From assembly GCF_904848585.1 (NCBI RefSeq), contig NZ_CAJHCR010000004.1, positions 310,001 through 374,000 of the forward strand: DNA of 64,000 nucleotides, written 5' to 3'. Shown piece after piece: positions 48,801 to 57,845 of the stretch. Position 1 is the first letter of the stretch, and every line of letters begins with the position of its first letter. The position numbers and the translations under genes are program-made. The notes beneath the pieces are model-generated. The model did no database searches. It worked only from the letters and a program-made list of their open reading frames with translations, and had not been told where the DNA came from. This DNA comes from Paraburkholderia kirstenboschensis (GTDB lineage: Bacteria > Pseudomonadota > Gammaproteobacteria > Burkholderiales > Burkholderiaceae).

Positions 48801-49440
48801 TGCGCGCCGTGCGGAAAGCGCGGTCGACGCAAACAGCGAACGCGTGACGCGTGCGGTGGCTACGACGTTCTATCGTCTGCTGGCGGTGAAGGACGAATAC
48901 GAAGTCGCGCGCCTGCATACCGATGCCGCGTTCCGGGAAGCACTCGAAGCGCAATTCGAAGGCGTGGCCGGCAAGGACTTCGGCATCAAGTTCAATCTGG
49001 CGCCGCCCACACTCACGCGCGCGCATTCCGGCGCGAATCCGACGAAAAAAACCTTCGGCCAATGGATGTGGCCCGTTCTCGGCGTACTCGCAAAGGTGCG
49101 CGGCCTTCGCGGCACGATGCTCGACCCGTTTGGCCGCACGCTCGAGCGCAAAATGGAGCACGAACTCGCGGACGATTACGAAACCACGTTGCAGCGAGCG
49201 CTCGCCAAGCTCGACGCCGACAATCTCGAAGACGTCGCGAAGCTCGCCGATCTGCATGCCCGTGTGCGCGGTTACGGCCATGTGAAGCTCGCGAATCTGG
49301 CGGGCGTCAAGCGGGGCGAGCGCGATCTCGCCGCGCGTTTGCAGATTGAAGCGGCGACCGGGGCGTCGGTAAAGAAATCGCTGGAGGAAGTGAAAGGCGC
49401 TGGGCAGTTGCGCGGAATTCCAGTGGTAGTCGCGAAGTAA
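45853..49440 (+). CDS. Indolepyruvate ferredoxin oxidoreductase, fused alpha-beta type
   Basis: 1195-aa TPP- and iron-sulfur-dependent 2-oxoacid oxidoreductase. It joins the IorA-like part (residues about 1-600, TPP domain with FCSGCPHN and GGEGVDWASH), a ferredoxin-like [4Fe-4S] cluster with Cys644, Cys647, Cys650 and Cys656, the IorB-like gamma domain from about 730 (GVGGTGVVTVGALISMAAHLEG), and a C-terminal extension. It converts aryl pyruvates such as indolepyruvate and phenylpyruvate to aryl-acetyl-CoA. In beta-proteobacteria this fused form has a general role in aromatic amino-acid catabolism. A good terminator follows. Confidence 0.95.
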   Translation: MTARLPIDGTPALSDYKLSDNLTATRGRIFLTGTQALVRLALMQRSLDQARGMNTAGFISGYRGSPLGMVDQQLWKAKKLLSAGDIRFLPAINEELGGTAVLGTQRVEADPERTVEGVFAMWYGKGPGVDRAGDALKHGNAYGSSPHGGVLVVAGDDHGCVSSSMPHQSDFAMMAWHMPVVNPSNIADMLEFGLYGWALSRFSGAWVGYKAISETVESGSTVDLDALRTDWTAPEDFEAPSGGLHNRWPDLPSLTIESRMHAKLDAVRHFAKTNSIDKWIAPSPHADVGIVTCGKAHLDLMETLRRLDLTVADLDAAGVRIYKVGLSFPLEMTRIDTFVAGLSEVLVIEEKGPVIEQQIKDYLYNRTQGARPAVIGKHAQDGSMLLSSLGELRPSRILPVFANWLAKHKPALDRRERVVDLVAPQILSNAADSVKRTPYFCSGCPHNTSTKVPEGSIAQAGIGCHFMASWMERDTTGLIQMGGEGVDWASHSMFTKTRHVFQNLGDGTYFHSGILAIRQAVAAKATITYKILYNDAVAMTGGQPVDGSISVPQIARQVEAEGVSRFVVVSDEPEKYDGHHDLFPKGTTFHHRSEMDTVQRELRDTDGVTVLIYDQTCAAEKRRRRKKGEFPDPDKRLFINEEVCEGCGDCGVQSNCLSVEPVETALGRKRRIDQSSCNKDYSCVNGFCPSFVTVEGGKLKKAAGAAFDPQALAERVNALRLPATQLDAAPYDILVTGVGGTGVVTVGALISMAAHLEGKSASVLDFMGFAQKGGSVLSFVRFAARDEWLNQVRIDTQQADVLLACDMVVGASADALQTVRHGRTRIVVNTHAIPNATFVQNPDATLHADALIDKMRHAAGAERMSTCDAQALATRFLGDTIGANILMLGYAWQLGLVPVSFGALMLAIELNNVAVQMNQLAFSIGRLAAEDPAALESLWQARHAAKQTVRVDTLDELIAHREGRLQIYGGASYVKRYRALVDAARRAESAVDANSERVTRAVATTFYRLLAVKDEYEVARLHTDAAFREALEAQFEGVAGKDFGIKFNLAPPTLTRAHSGANPTKKTFGQWMWPVLGVLAKVRGLRGTMLDPFGRTLERKMEHELADDYETTLQRALAKLDADNLEDVAKLADLHARVRGYGHVKLANLAGVKRGERDLAARLQIEAATGASVKKSLEEVKGAGQLRGIPVVVAK

Positions 49441-49477
49441 GCGCTACGAGGCACCGGCCTTGCCGACGCCTACAACA

Positions 49478-49512
49478 AAGCCGCTCGTGCACATGCACGT
49501 AGCGGCTTTTTT
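49478..49512 (+). terminator. Intrinsic terminator after the oxidoreductase gene
   Basis: AAAGCCGCT and AGCGGCTTT enclose CGTGCACATGCACG, giving a long stem, followed by a run of seven Ts. It lies 38 bp after the stop codon. On the minus strand it also faces the end of cutC. Confidence 0.85.
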
Positions 49513-49537
49513 TCTGCCTGGCGATTCAGCCCGCGCG

Positions 49538-50242
49538 CTAGCTTTTCGCCTCGGCATCCAGCAATGCCCTCACCTGAGCGACCTTTGCGCTTTCGACCGG
49601 GGCGAGCCCGTTACCGCCGGTGCGGACGCCCGACCCGAAGTGCACCGCTTCGACTCCCGTCCTGCTCACGAAGCCCGCAACGGCATCGACAGTCAGGCCC
49701 GCGCCTGCCAGCACCGTGCAGCGCGACTCCGCCGCCTGGCGCACCAGTTCGCGAATCGTCGCTTCGGCATCGAGCACCGACGGCTTGCCGCCCGAGGTCA
49801 GCACATTCGTCACCGCATCGAAACCGAGCAGCACATCTAGCGCTTTTTGCTGATCGCGGGCTTCGTCGAACGCGCGATGGAAAGTAATCGCGAGATCATC
49901 GGCGGCGTCGATTGCACGCGCAAGTTGTTCGCGGTCGATCTCGCCGTCCGCGTTCAACATGCCGATCACCACACCGTTCGCGCCCGCCGCCTTGACCGCC
50001 CGCACGTCGCGCAGCATCACCGCGAAGTCGTCGGCGTCGTAGACGAAAGAACGGCTGTGAGGGCGCACGATCACATTGACGGGCACGCTGACCGCATCGA
50101 CCACCGCTTCGATCAAGCCGATGCTCGGCGTGAGCCCGCCCTCGCCCATCGCGGTCACGAGTTCGAGCCGGTCGGCGCCCGCTTGCGCGGCGAGCCGCGC
50201 GTCGGCGACAGTAGTGGCGATGACTTCTAGCAGTACGGACAT
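49538..50242 (-). CDS. cutC: CutC-family protein
   Basis: 234-aa TIM-barrel protein of the CutC family. Sequence features: LLEVIATTVADARLAAQAGADRLELV, GGLTPSIGLI, RPHSRSFVY, ITFHRAFD and LTSGGKPSV. The name copper-homeostasis protein comes from E. coli genetics, and the biochemical function is uncertain. It follows the EAL-protein gene by 44 bp on the same strand, so an operon is possible. Confidence 0.93.
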   Translation of the reverse strand: MSVLLEVIATTVADARLAAQAGADRLELVTAMGEGGLTPSIGLIEAVVDAVSVPVNVIVRPHSRSFVYDADDFAVMLRDVRAVKAAGANGVVIGMLNADGEIDREQLARAIDAADDLAITFHRAFDEARDQQKALDVLLGFDAVTNVLTSGGKPSVLDAEATIRELVRQAAESRCTVLAGAGLTVDAVAGFVSRTGVEAVHFGSGVRTGGNGLAPVESAKVAQVRALLDAEAKS

Positions 50243-50286
50243 GAGCGCAGCCGGGTGTCGTTGAAAACGACATCATCGCAGAAGCG

Positions 50287-51555
50287 CTATTCGTCGATCC
50301 AGTCGATGTCGCCGCACAGCACGCAGGTCTGCGCACCGACGCGCGTCGCCACCGACAACGTCACGCACGGCAACGCTTCGTTGATCGACAGATACGGACG
50401 CGTCACATGCACGCGCTCGGGCGAGTTGATCGCATCGCGAAAGTACGGACGACGCAGCCAGTTCGCGCCTTGCGCATCGGCAAGCGGCAAGAAGCGCGTT
50501 TCATGCGCCGCGCGATCGGCTCGCAGCACGACGTTGCGCCCCGCCTGCAGCCCTTTCGCGTCGAGCAGAAAGCAGCGCGCGGCGTGATCGAGCGCGAGGA
50601 AATTCCAGCACACTTCTTCGAGCGGCTCACCGGCTGCGAGCCGTTCCGCCGCACGTTCGAACGCGCGCAGATAGGGAGCGAGGCGGCTCGCGTTGCGGCG
50701 CTCGCGTGCTTCCATCTGATCGCGATAACGCTCGGTGAGTTCGCTGATGCAAGTCGCCGCGTGCGTTGCGTCGGCCGCCCCCGGGTTCGGGCGTCCGAAG
50801 AAAAACCCTTGAACGAAGTCGGCATTGCAGGCAAGCGCCATTTGCGCCTCGTGTTCCGTTTCCACGCCTTCGACAAGCACGAGCTTGCCCGCTTCGTGCA
50901 GCAACGCGACGAGGCCCGGCAGAATCGTCCCCATGTCGGCCCGATGCGCGGCGTGCGACAGCATGATGCGGTCGAGCTTCACAATGTCCGGATTCAATTG
51001 CCAGATGCGCTCGACGTTCGAATGTCCCGCGCCGAAATCGTCGAGTGCGATCAGGAAGCCGCGCTCGCGGAACTGGCGCACGGCATCCGCGAGACGTTCC
51101 AGATCTTCCGCGCGCTGTTCGAGCACTTCTAGCACGATGCGCCTCGGCGGCAAGCCGAGGCGCTTGAGCGTAGCCAGTAACGCAGCGGACAGATACGGAT
51201 CGGTGAGCGCGCCCGGGTGCACGTTGAGGAACAGCCACTCGCGTTCGGCGCCTAGCACCTTGAAGTTTTCCAGATGCAGCGTCTGCGCAAGCCGGTCCAG
51301 CTGCAACACATCGCCCACGCGCGCCGCCTCGCCGAATACGTCGAGCGGCGAGACCGGCCGGTCGAGCATGTCGTGAGCGCGCAGCAAGCCTTCATAGCCG
51401 ACCGCCCGCATATGCGACAGACTGAAGATGGGTTGAAACACGCTCGTGAGCGTCAGCTCGCCGTGCTGCACCGAGAAGCGTTCCAGGCCGGACGTCATTT
51501 CGACGTCGAAGCCGTGGCGCGCGGTAGCCGTCCTTTCCTGTTGCGCAATCGTCAT
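50287..51555 (-). CDS. EAL-domain cyclic-di-GMP phosphodiesterase
   Basis: 422-aa cytoplasmic protein. The EAL domain spans about residues 30-275, with YEGLLR as the EAL motif, LNVHPGAL, EVLEQ, LDDFGAGHSN, KLDRIML and VEGVET, all the expected catalytic and metal-binding residues. The C-terminal 140 residues form a separate regulatory domain ending in CVLCGDIDW. No GGDEF domain and no membrane segment. It may be co-transcribed with cutC. Confidence 0.92.
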   Translation of the reverse strand: MTIAQQERTATARHGFDVEMTSGLERFSVQHGELTLTSVFQPIFSLSHMRAVGYEGLLRAHDMLDRPVSPLDVFGEAARVGDVLQLDRLAQTLHLENFKVLGAEREWLFLNVHPGALTDPYLSAALLATLKRLGLPPRRIVLEVLEQRAEDLERLADAVRQFRERGFLIALDDFGAGHSNVERIWQLNPDIVKLDRIMLSHAAHRADMGTILPGLVALLHEAGKLVLVEGVETEHEAQMALACNADFVQGFFFGRPNPGAADATHAATCISELTERYRDQMEARERRNASRLAPYLRAFERAAERLAAGEPLEEVCWNFLALDHAARCFLLDAKGLQAGRNVVLRADRAAHETRFLPLADAQGANWLRRPYFRDAINSPERVHVTRPYLSINEALPCVTLSVATRVGAQTCVLCGDIDWIDE

Positions 51556-52028
51556 GCAATCCTCTCACGCGAGAGCCGGGCCGGTCGAACGCGGGTGCGA
51601 ACAACCCACGGCGCCATTGCTCCAAAATGTGCGTCATCGATATGGCTTAAGCAAGCTCCATGCGCGCGCTCGCGCACATAGACATGTAACTCGCGTGAAA
51701 GATTGCACCGGCGGCACGGCACATGCGCCACAGCAGGGCGCGGGCGCACCTTTAGCGTGCAGCCAGAACAAGCGGCCTTTGTGCAGCGTGGCGCAGTCCC
51801 GGCGGAGTCGCTGAAGTACGCCGCGCGGCGCGGACACGCTGCGCGGGTCAAACTCACAGGCTAAACTCGCGGTCGACACCTGGCATTCGCGCTGCGCCGC
51901 GCGACTCCATGATTCCTGTCAAGCACGCCGACGCGCCCCATGCCGCTTGCGCGCCGGCTTTGCGAGGTGCGACGCGCCGGCGCAAAATCTTTGTCCGCAT
52001 CTCCGTTATCTTTCCAAGTCTCGTACCG
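51556..52028. other. 473-bp intergenic region, divergent promoters
   Basis: No gene is supported. This stretch separates the divergent EAL and antiporter genes and must hold both promoters; I see no clear -35/-10 pairs. Several short ORFs cross it but have atypical codon use and no family features. The long upstream extension of the antiporter ORF (from 51909) lacks homology. Confidence 0.5.
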
Positions 52029-53678
52029 ATGGAAATCGTCTTCACCGTATTGATTCTTCTGCTTGCCGTGGCCGGGTCGGGTGTCGTGACCCGCCTGGCG
52101 CCGTTACCGTTGCCGCTGGTTCAGATCGCAATCGGCGCGATGCTCGCCTGGCCGAAGCTCGGATTGCACGTCACCTTCGATCCGGAAATCTTCATGATGC
52201 TGTTCATTCCGCCGCTGCTTTTCGCGGACGGATGGCGCATTCCCAAGCGGGAATTTTTCATGGCGCGCCGCTCGATCCTGATGCTCGCGCTCGGCCTCGT
52301 CTTCATGACGGTGCTCGCCGTCGGCTACTTCGTGCATGCGCTCGTACCGTCGATGCCGCTGCCTGTCGCGTTCGCACTTGCCGCCGTGCTGTCGCCGACC
52401 GATGCGGTTGCGCTTTCCGGCATCGCGGGCAAGGGCGAGATTCCGGGCAGACTGATGCACATTCTGGAAGGCGAAGCGTTGATGAACGACGCCTCCGGCC
52501 TCGTCGCGCTGAAATTCGCGATCGCCGCCGCGCTCACCGGCGTCTTCTCATTGCGCGACGCGTCGATCAGCTTTGTGATCATCGCCGCAGGCGGTCTCGC
52601 GACGGGCGCAGCGGTGAGCTGGCTCTTCAGTTTTATCTCGGTGCGCTTTCTGAACCTCGCCGAAGAAGGCGACCCGGCGCCCGGCGTCGTGATGACGTTG
52701 CTGATTCCGTTCGCCGCATACCTGATCGCGGAACGCCTCGAACTCTCGGGGATTCTCGCGGCGGTCGCGGCCGGCATGATGATGAACTACACGACGCTGG
52801 CAACATCCGGGCCGGTGGCATCGCGAGTGCGCGCGAGCAGCACCTGGACCATGATCGAGTTCGTCTTCAACGGCATGGTGTTCATTCTGCTGGGGCTGCA
52901 GTTCCCGCACATTCTCGGCCGCGCGCTGCTCGACGCGCATCAGACGAGCGACGTGCAAGTCGGGCTGCTGATCGGGTATATCGCGGCTGTTGCGGCGGCG
53001 CTCTACACGTTGCGCTTCGTGTGGGTCTGGCTGCTGCGCTGGTTCGCGAGCCGTGGCGCGACCCGGCGGGGCGTCGCCAACGCGGTGCCGGGATTGCGCA
53101 CCGTGGGAGTCACGACGGTCGCTGGCGTGCGCGGAGCGGTGACGCTCGCCGGCGTGTTGTCGCTGCCGGAGATGCTGCCGAACGGCGCACCGTTGCCTGG
53201 GCGTGACCTCGCGATATTCATCGCATCCGGCGTGATCCTGTTGTCGCTGGTCGTCGCTGTGATCGCGCTGCCGCTGCTATTGCGCGGATGGCGCCGCGGC
53301 AAAGACCCGCACGCAGCGGAAGAAGCGCTTGCACGAACGATGGCCGCGCAAGCCGCAATTCGCGCTGTCGACAACGTGCATGACAAGGAGTGCGCGAACC
53401 TCGACGAATCCGCCTCGGCATATGCGGCCGATGTGACCGCGCGCGTGATGGACATTTATCGTCGCAGGCTCACCGCACTCGGTGAGGACCGCGAACCGCG
53501 CGAGATGGCACGGCGCGCAGATGCATTGGAATTTCGCATGAAGCTCTCGGCAATGCGTGCGGAGCGTCAGGTGTTTCTAAGCTTGCGCAGCAGTCAGGCC
53601 ATCAACGACGAGACGTTCAACAAGCTCATGCGCGAAGTGGATCTGTCGGAGACGGCGCTGACCGCGCGCAGGAAGTAA
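52029..53678 (+). CDS. Na+/H+ antiporter, CPA1/NhaP family
   Basis: 549-aa inner-membrane antiporter with about 12 hydrophobic segments and a cytoplasmic C-terminal tail of about 120 residues. Core motifs: FIPPLLFADGWR, SPTDAVALS and GEALMNDASGLVA (ND site), and GMVFILLGLQFP. An ATG at 52029 gives the natural start. The tail has helical, charged sequence (residues 420-549) likely to be regulatory. Exchange of sodium or potassium for protons is inferred from the family. Confidence 0.92.
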   Translation: MEIVFTVLILLLAVAGSGVVTRLAPLPLPLVQIAIGAMLAWPKLGLHVTFDPEIFMMLFIPPLLFADGWRIPKREFFMARRSILMLALGLVFMTVLAVGYFVHALVPSMPLPVAFALAAVLSPTDAVALSGIAGKGEIPGRLMHILEGEALMNDASGLVALKFAIAAALTGVFSLRDASISFVIIAAGGLATGAAVSWLFSFISVRFLNLAEEGDPAPGVVMTLLIPFAAYLIAERLELSGILAAVAAGMMMNYTTLATSGPVASRVRASSTWTMIEFVFNGMVFILLGLQFPHILGRALLDAHQTSDVQVGLLIGYIAAVAAALYTLRFVWVWLLRWFASRGATRRGVANAVPGLRTVGVTTVAGVRGAVTLAGVLSLPEMLPNGAPLPGRDLAIFIASGVILLSLVVAVIALPLLLRGWRRGKDPHAAEEALARTMAAQAAIRAVDNVHDKECANLDESASAYAADVTARVMDIYRRRLTALGEDREPREMARRADALEFRMKLSAMRAERQVFLSLRSSQAINDETFNKLMREVDLSETALTARRK

Positions 53679-53697
53679 AACAGCTACTGCTCAAAGT

Positions 53698-53736
53698 GCG
53701 GCGGCGGACCTTTGTTGAAGGTACGCGCGCCGCCGC
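53698..53736. terminator. GC-rich hairpin between convergent genes
   Basis: GCGGCGGCG and CGCCGCCGC form a 9-bp stem with an inner ACCTT/AAGGT stem, between the converging antiporter and permease genes. There is no U-run, so it may be only a structured 3' end. Confidence 0.35.
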
Positions 53737-53744
53737 GAGAACCG

Positions 53745-55052
53745 TCAGGCCACCGGACCTTGCGCCGGCTTCCTTCTGAGCAGCGCGTAAAGAATGATCG
53801 CGCCGAAAGTCGCGGTGCCGATGCCGCCAAGACCGAAGCCGCCGAGCTTCAGCGAGAAGTCGCCTGCGCCGAGTACCAGCGTGACAGCGGCCACGATCAG
53901 ATTGCGGTTGTCCGAGAAGTCCACCTTGTTGACCACCCAGATGCGCGCGCCCGTCACCGCGATAAGACCGAACACGACAATCGAAACGCCGCCGAGCACC
54001 GGACCCGGAATGGTCTGGATGACCGCGCCGAACTTCGGCGAAAAGCCCAGCACCAGCGCAATCAAAGCGGCAATGACGAACACCAGCGTCGAATAGATTT
54101 TGGTCACGGCCATCACGCCGATGTTTTCAGCATACGTCGTCACGCCCGTGCCGCCGGCGAAACCCGAGACGACTGTCGCGAGTCCGTCGCCGAGAAAGGC
54201 GCGGCCGATAAAGCGGTCGAGGTTCTGCCCGGTCATCGCACTTACCGCCTTGATATGCCCAAGGTTTTCGGCGACGAGAATTACCGCGATCGGCGCGAGC
54301 AACGTCATGGCCTGCATGTCGAACACCGGTGCCGTGAAGTGCGGCATACCGAACCACGCAGCGTTAGCCACAATCGAAAAGTCGATGGGCTTGCCCATGC
54401 CGAGGCCGTTCGTCACGATTGCGTAAATCACATACGCCATCAGCAAGCCGACCAGAATCAGCAGACGTTGCAGCATGCCGCGTCCAAACACGGCGACGGC
54501 GCCGACGCACAGCACGGTGACCAACGCCATCCACGAATCGAAGTTGCTGGCGCTCACGCCGCGCACCGCAATAGGTGCGAGGTTCAGACCGATCACGCAC
54601 ACGATCGCACCAGTCACGACCGGCGGCATCAGCGTTTCTATCCAGCGCGTGCCGACCGCCGACACGATCAGCCCGATGATCGCGTACACCACGCCGCACG
54701 CGATAATGCCGCCCAGCGCGAGCGGAATGTTCATATTCGGCCCGTGGCCGCCGTAGCCCGTGATTGCGATCACGAGACCGATGAACGCGAAGCTCGAGCC
54801 CAGATAGCTCGGTACGCGGCCGCCGACCAGCACGAAGAACAGCAGCGTGCCGATGCCCGACATGAAGATGCAGAGGTTCGGATCGAAGCCCATCAGCAAC
54901 GGCGCGAGCACCGTGGAGCCGAACATGGCGACGACGTGCTGAATGCCCATCGCGAACATCTGCGGCCACGCGAGGCGCTCGTCGGTGCCGACGATGCGCC
55001 CCTCGACGGCGTCTGGCTGCGCGCGCCAGCGGGGAAAATAGGAATCGGCCAT
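53745..55052 (-). CDS. NCS2-family uracil/xanthine permease
   Basis: 435-aa permease of the nucleobase:cation symporter-2 family (UraA/RutG-like), about 14 hydrophobic segments. Diagnostic segments are QHVVAMFGSTVLAPLLMG, GSSFAFIG, VAENLGHIKAV (NCS2 motif), and FAGGTGVTTYAENIG. AGGAGAA precedes the ATG at 55052. Uracil is the likeliest substrate by similarity, with xanthine possible. Confidence 0.92.
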   Translation of the reverse strand: MADSYFPRWRAQPDAVEGRIVGTDERLAWPQMFAMGIQHVVAMFGSTVLAPLLMGFDPNLCIFMSGIGTLLFFVLVGGRVPSYLGSSFAFIGLVIAITGYGGHGPNMNIPLALGGIIACGVVYAIIGLIVSAVGTRWIETLMPPVVTGAIVCVIGLNLAPIAVRGVSASNFDSWMALVTVLCVGAVAVFGRGMLQRLLILVGLLMAYVIYAIVTNGLGMGKPIDFSIVANAAWFGMPHFTAPVFDMQAMTLLAPIAVILVAENLGHIKAVSAMTGQNLDRFIGRAFLGDGLATVVSGFAGGTGVTTYAENIGVMAVTKIYSTLVFVIAALIALVLGFSPKFGAVIQTIPGPVLGGVSIVVFGLIAVTGARIWVVNKVDFSDNRNLIVAAVTLVLGAGDFSLKLGGFGLGGIGTATFGAIILYALLRRKPAQGPVA

Positions 55053-55219
55053 CGCGGGGGTTCTCCTCTATTCGGCGTTTTTCGTGGACGACGGCGCAAA
55101 AAACAAACGCCGTGCGGGAATTACGCGCGAGTGTACGGAGTGCCATTGGAGGTGGCAAGCGCGAACAATATGGCGTGCAGTCCGTTGAAACAACACGTCG
55201 CGCGATGACGTGAACCCAA

Positions 55220-56785
55220 TCACTCGCGCGTCGCTTCGAGCGAAAACACAGTCACCGCTTGCTGCAGCTGTCTCGCCTGATCCGCCATCGACGAGGCCGC
55301 AGCCGCAGCCTGCTCGACGAGCGCGGCGTTCTGCTGGGTCACGTCGTCCATTTGCGCGACCGCCCGGCTCACGCCCTCGATGCCCGTGCTTTGCTCCTGC
55401 GACGCCGACGAAATCTCGCCCATGAGATCCGTCACGCGTTTGATCGCCTGAGTCACTTCAGCCATCGTCTGGCCGGCCCGCTCGGCGAGTTCCGCGCCGC
55501 TGCCCACGCGTGCCGTCGAGCTTTCGATCAGTTCCTTGATCTCTTTCGCCGACACCGCGCTGCGCTGTGCGAGCGAGCGCACTTCCCCGGCGACGACCGC
55601 GAAGCCGCGTCCCTGTTCGCCGGCGCGTGCCGCTTCGACCGCTGCGTTCAGCGCCAGAATGTTGGTCTGAAACGCGATGCCTTCGATCACCGCGATGATA
55701 TCGGTCATGCGTTTCGAGCCGGCAGCCAGTTCGCGCATCGTTTCCACGACGTCGTCGACAAGACCACTGCCGCGCGCCGCCACTTCCGCTGCGCCGTGCG
55801 CGACGCCGCCCGCCTGCTGCGCGTTTTCGGCGTTCTGCTTCACCGTCGACGTCAGTTGCTGCATGCTCGACGCCGTTTGCTGCAAGGCCGCAGCCTGCTC
55901 TTCGGTGCGCTGCGACAGGTCGGTGTTGCCTTGCGCGATCTCGCCCGACGCCGTCAGAATGGATTCGCTCGATTCGCTGATGCCCGACACGATCGCGGCG
56001 AGCCGCTCACGCATGTTGCGCAGCGCGTAGAGCATGCTGTGCGTGTCGCCGGCGCGGGTCTCGACGCGCACGCTGAGATCGCCATCGGCGATACGGTTGG
56101 CAAGCTGCATTGCGTAATCCGGCTCGCCGCCCAACTGACGCGACAAGCGCCGCGCGATCATCGCAGCGAGCACGCCGCCCGCGACGATCGCGCCGAGCAC
56201 CAATGCGACCATCGCAATGCGCATGCGCTGATATTCGCTGGTTGCTTCCGCCTGCGCGTCGTTGCCTTGTTGACGGCGATAGTCGATCAACGCCGTGATG
56301 CGATCGCGCAATGCCTCGCTCGACGCAATCGCGCGGCGCACGAGTTCGTTGTTGTCGACGCCGGCCGGAATCGGCGCGAGTCCGATCTGCTGATGCACGA
56401 TGCCTTCCCACTCCGCCGACTTGCCCAGCACGTCGTCGAACATCTGCCGGCCTTTGGCGGTGACGATAGTCGCGCGATACCGTTCGTAGCCCTCATGCAT
56501 CAGCTTGAGCGAGCCGAGGATGCTGTCCTTCAGCTTCTGACGCCCCGCGTCGTCGGTCACGTAGCCGAGATTTGCGGCGGCGAGGTCGGCGTCGATCTTG
56601 TGGCGGTTCGCCTCTTCCAGCCAGTAAAGGCCGTCCATGTATTTGTCGCAGATCGCATCGGTGATGTCATGCATCGACGACAGCGTTTTCAGCGAAGTGC
56701 CGCCGATCACCACGGAAAATCCAATCACAACGGCAAACGCCAGCAGCAGTTTCCTGAACACGGTCATGCGGTCGAACCACTTCAT
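55220..56785 (-). CDS. Methyl-accepting chemotaxis protein
   Basis: 521-aa transmembrane chemoreceptor. Order: TM1 (about residues 10-30), periplasmic four-helix-bundle-type ligand domain (to about 190), TM2 (about 195-215), HAMP (to about 265), and the cytoplasmic signalling domain with the highly conserved hairpin [25 protein letters not shown]. There is no NWETF-type pentapeptide at the C terminus. The ligand is unknown. A second, truncated receptor gene lies at 59935-60591. Confidence 0.95.
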   Translation of the reverse strand: MKWFDRMTVFRKLLLAFAVVIGFSVVIGGTSLKTLSSMHDITDAICDKYMDGLYWLEEANRHKIDADLAAANLGYVTDDAGRQKLKDSILGSLKLMHEGYERYRATIVTAKGRQMFDDVLGKSAEWEGIVHQQIGLAPIPAGVDNNELVRRAIASSEALRDRITALIDYRRQQGNDAQAEATSEYQRMRIAMVALVLGAIVAGGVLAAMIARRLSRQLGGEPDYAMQLANRIADGDLSVRVETRAGDTHSMLYALRNMRERLAAIVSGISESSESILTASGEIAQGNTDLSQRTEEQAAALQQTASSMQQLTSTVKQNAENAQQAGGVAHGAAEVAARGSGLVDDVVETMRELAAGSKRMTDIIAVIEGIAFQTNILALNAAVEAARAGEQGRGFAVVAGEVRSLAQRSAVSAKEIKELIESSTARVGSGAELAERAGQTMAEVTQAIKRVTDLMGEISSASQEQSTGIEGVSRAVAQMDDVTQQNAALVEQAAAAASSMADQARQLQQAVTVFSLEATRE

Positions 56786-57182
56786 TTGAACATCCTTCGG
56801 AAGTCACAACGGAATGCTCGCCGCTGCATCGTTGCAAACATGTCGCGACTCCTTGCGATGAGTCATGCATGCAGGACGTGGAGACGCAGCGGCGCTCACC
56901 TTTCTTTTACGGCGCTGACGGTGCTGACTTGAAGCGCTAAATGCCTGGAATAAGCGGGACAGGATAATGTAAGGAATGCCTGGCAGACGGAGCCGTGACA
57001 AACGCGCATGCATGCGTTTGAGATTCGTCCGATAGAAGTGTGTTGATTCGCCTCTTAGACTTCTCCCGCTGCGTTGACCCCATGTAGCGCATGCGATGTT
57101 GTTGTAACTCTCCGACTTTTCCGCTCACGCTCGACCGAGTGTGAGCGGTTTTTTTTCGCCTGGGCGTCGCGTTCAACGCGAT
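56786..57182. other. 397-bp intergenic region; possible small RNA
   Basis: The stretch lies between the receptor and the DUF2239 gene, both on the minus strand. On the plus strand it ends in a strong intrinsic terminator (57121-57156) with no plus-strand gene before it. Upstream are a GGATAAT box (56962-56968) and the self-complementary AAACGC-GCATGCAT-GCGTTT hairpin around 57001-57020. A small RNA of about 180 nt reading rightward is possible. Confidence 0.4.
57121..57156 (+). terminator. Strong intrinsic terminator with no upstream CDS
   Basis: CCGCTCAC (57121-57128) and GTGAGCGG (57141-57148) form a perfect stem, followed by eight Ts. On the minus strand the U-run is absent, so it works in the plus direction, where no gene precedes it. 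Confidence 0.75.
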
Positions 57183-57818
57183 TCACGCTTGCGCCTCGAA
57201 CGCGCTGCCGGCGAGCCGCAATGCATAGGCGCGGACGTCCGCCGGCCATCCGGCGATTTTCTCTTCGAAGCGCGGTCGATCGCCTGCATAGAGCGCGCGA
57301 GTGGCGTCCTCGTAATCCGGCAGGTTGCCGGCCAGCGCGGTCATGAAGCGATACACCGCTTCTTGCGCCGCGCGTTTGCGCTCGCGCTGCTCGCCATTAG
57401 CGCGCGCCGTCTCCACGAGCTTGCGCAACGCGACCGACGCGCCGCCCGGCTGCGCGTTCAGCCAGTCCCAATGACGCGGCAACAAGGTGACTTCACGCGC
57501 GACGACGCCTAGCTTGGGGCGTCCGCGACCGCGCGGTGTGTCGGGCTCGGCGGCTGCATCGTTGCTTGCGTCGTTGTTTGCGTCGTTGTGCGAATGAGCG
57601 GCGGGCGACGCGCGGCCCAGGCGCGCGATGATCTCCTCAGCAGTGCCGCGCAGATCGAATTCGACCGGGGCGGCCGTGGCGTCGTCGAAAACCAGAACGG
57701 GCGCTTGCTCACCTCGCGCGATCACTTCCTTGACGGCGAGCGCCACTGCGGGCAACTGACCCGAGGCGATGAGGCGATGGCCTTCGAAGGCCGTGCAGGT
57801 GGTGCAGTACGTGGTCAC
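57183..57818 (-). CDS. DUF2239 family protein
   Basis: 211-aa protein I recognise as DUF2239. Features: N-terminal CTTCTAFEGHRLIASGQL, a central Asn/Asp/Ala-rich linker made of repeated ND-A-N units (about residues 77-88), an AT-hook-like GRGRPK element, and a conserved EVTLLPRHWDWLNAQPGGAS block with a helical C-terminal part. Start is GTG at 57818 with GGAG. The promoter upstream carries a 12-bp inverted repeat. The AT-hook-like piece hints at DNA contact, but the function is unknown. Confidence 0.82.
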   Translation of the reverse strand: MTTYCTTCTAFEGHRLIASGQLPAVALAVKEVIARGEQAPVLVFDDATAAPVEFDLRGTAEEIIARLGRASPAAHSHNDANNDASNDAAAEPDTPRGRGRPKLGVVAREVTLLPRHWDWLNAQPGGASVALRKLVETARANGEQRERKRAAQEAVYRFMTALAGNLPDYEDATRALYAGDRPRFEEKIAGWPADVRAYALRLAGSAFEAQA

Positions 57819-57845
57819 GACAAACTCCAGGTCGGAAAGTTGTCG

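Noticed and set aside
51909..52028. N-terminal extension of the antiporter
   Set aside because: Charged, Arg/Ala-rich sequence before the first membrane segment without family support; ATG at 52029 fits the family.
53712..55208. Plus-strand frame of 498 codons opposite the permease
   Set aside because: The product is a monotonous His/Arg/Asp/Ala string, which is what the reverse of a membrane protein gene gives. The permease on the other strand is unmistakable.
55259..56932. Plus-strand frame of 557 codons opposite the chemoreceptor
   Set aside because: Shadow frame of a recognised receptor gene with Arg/His-rich composition and no domain.
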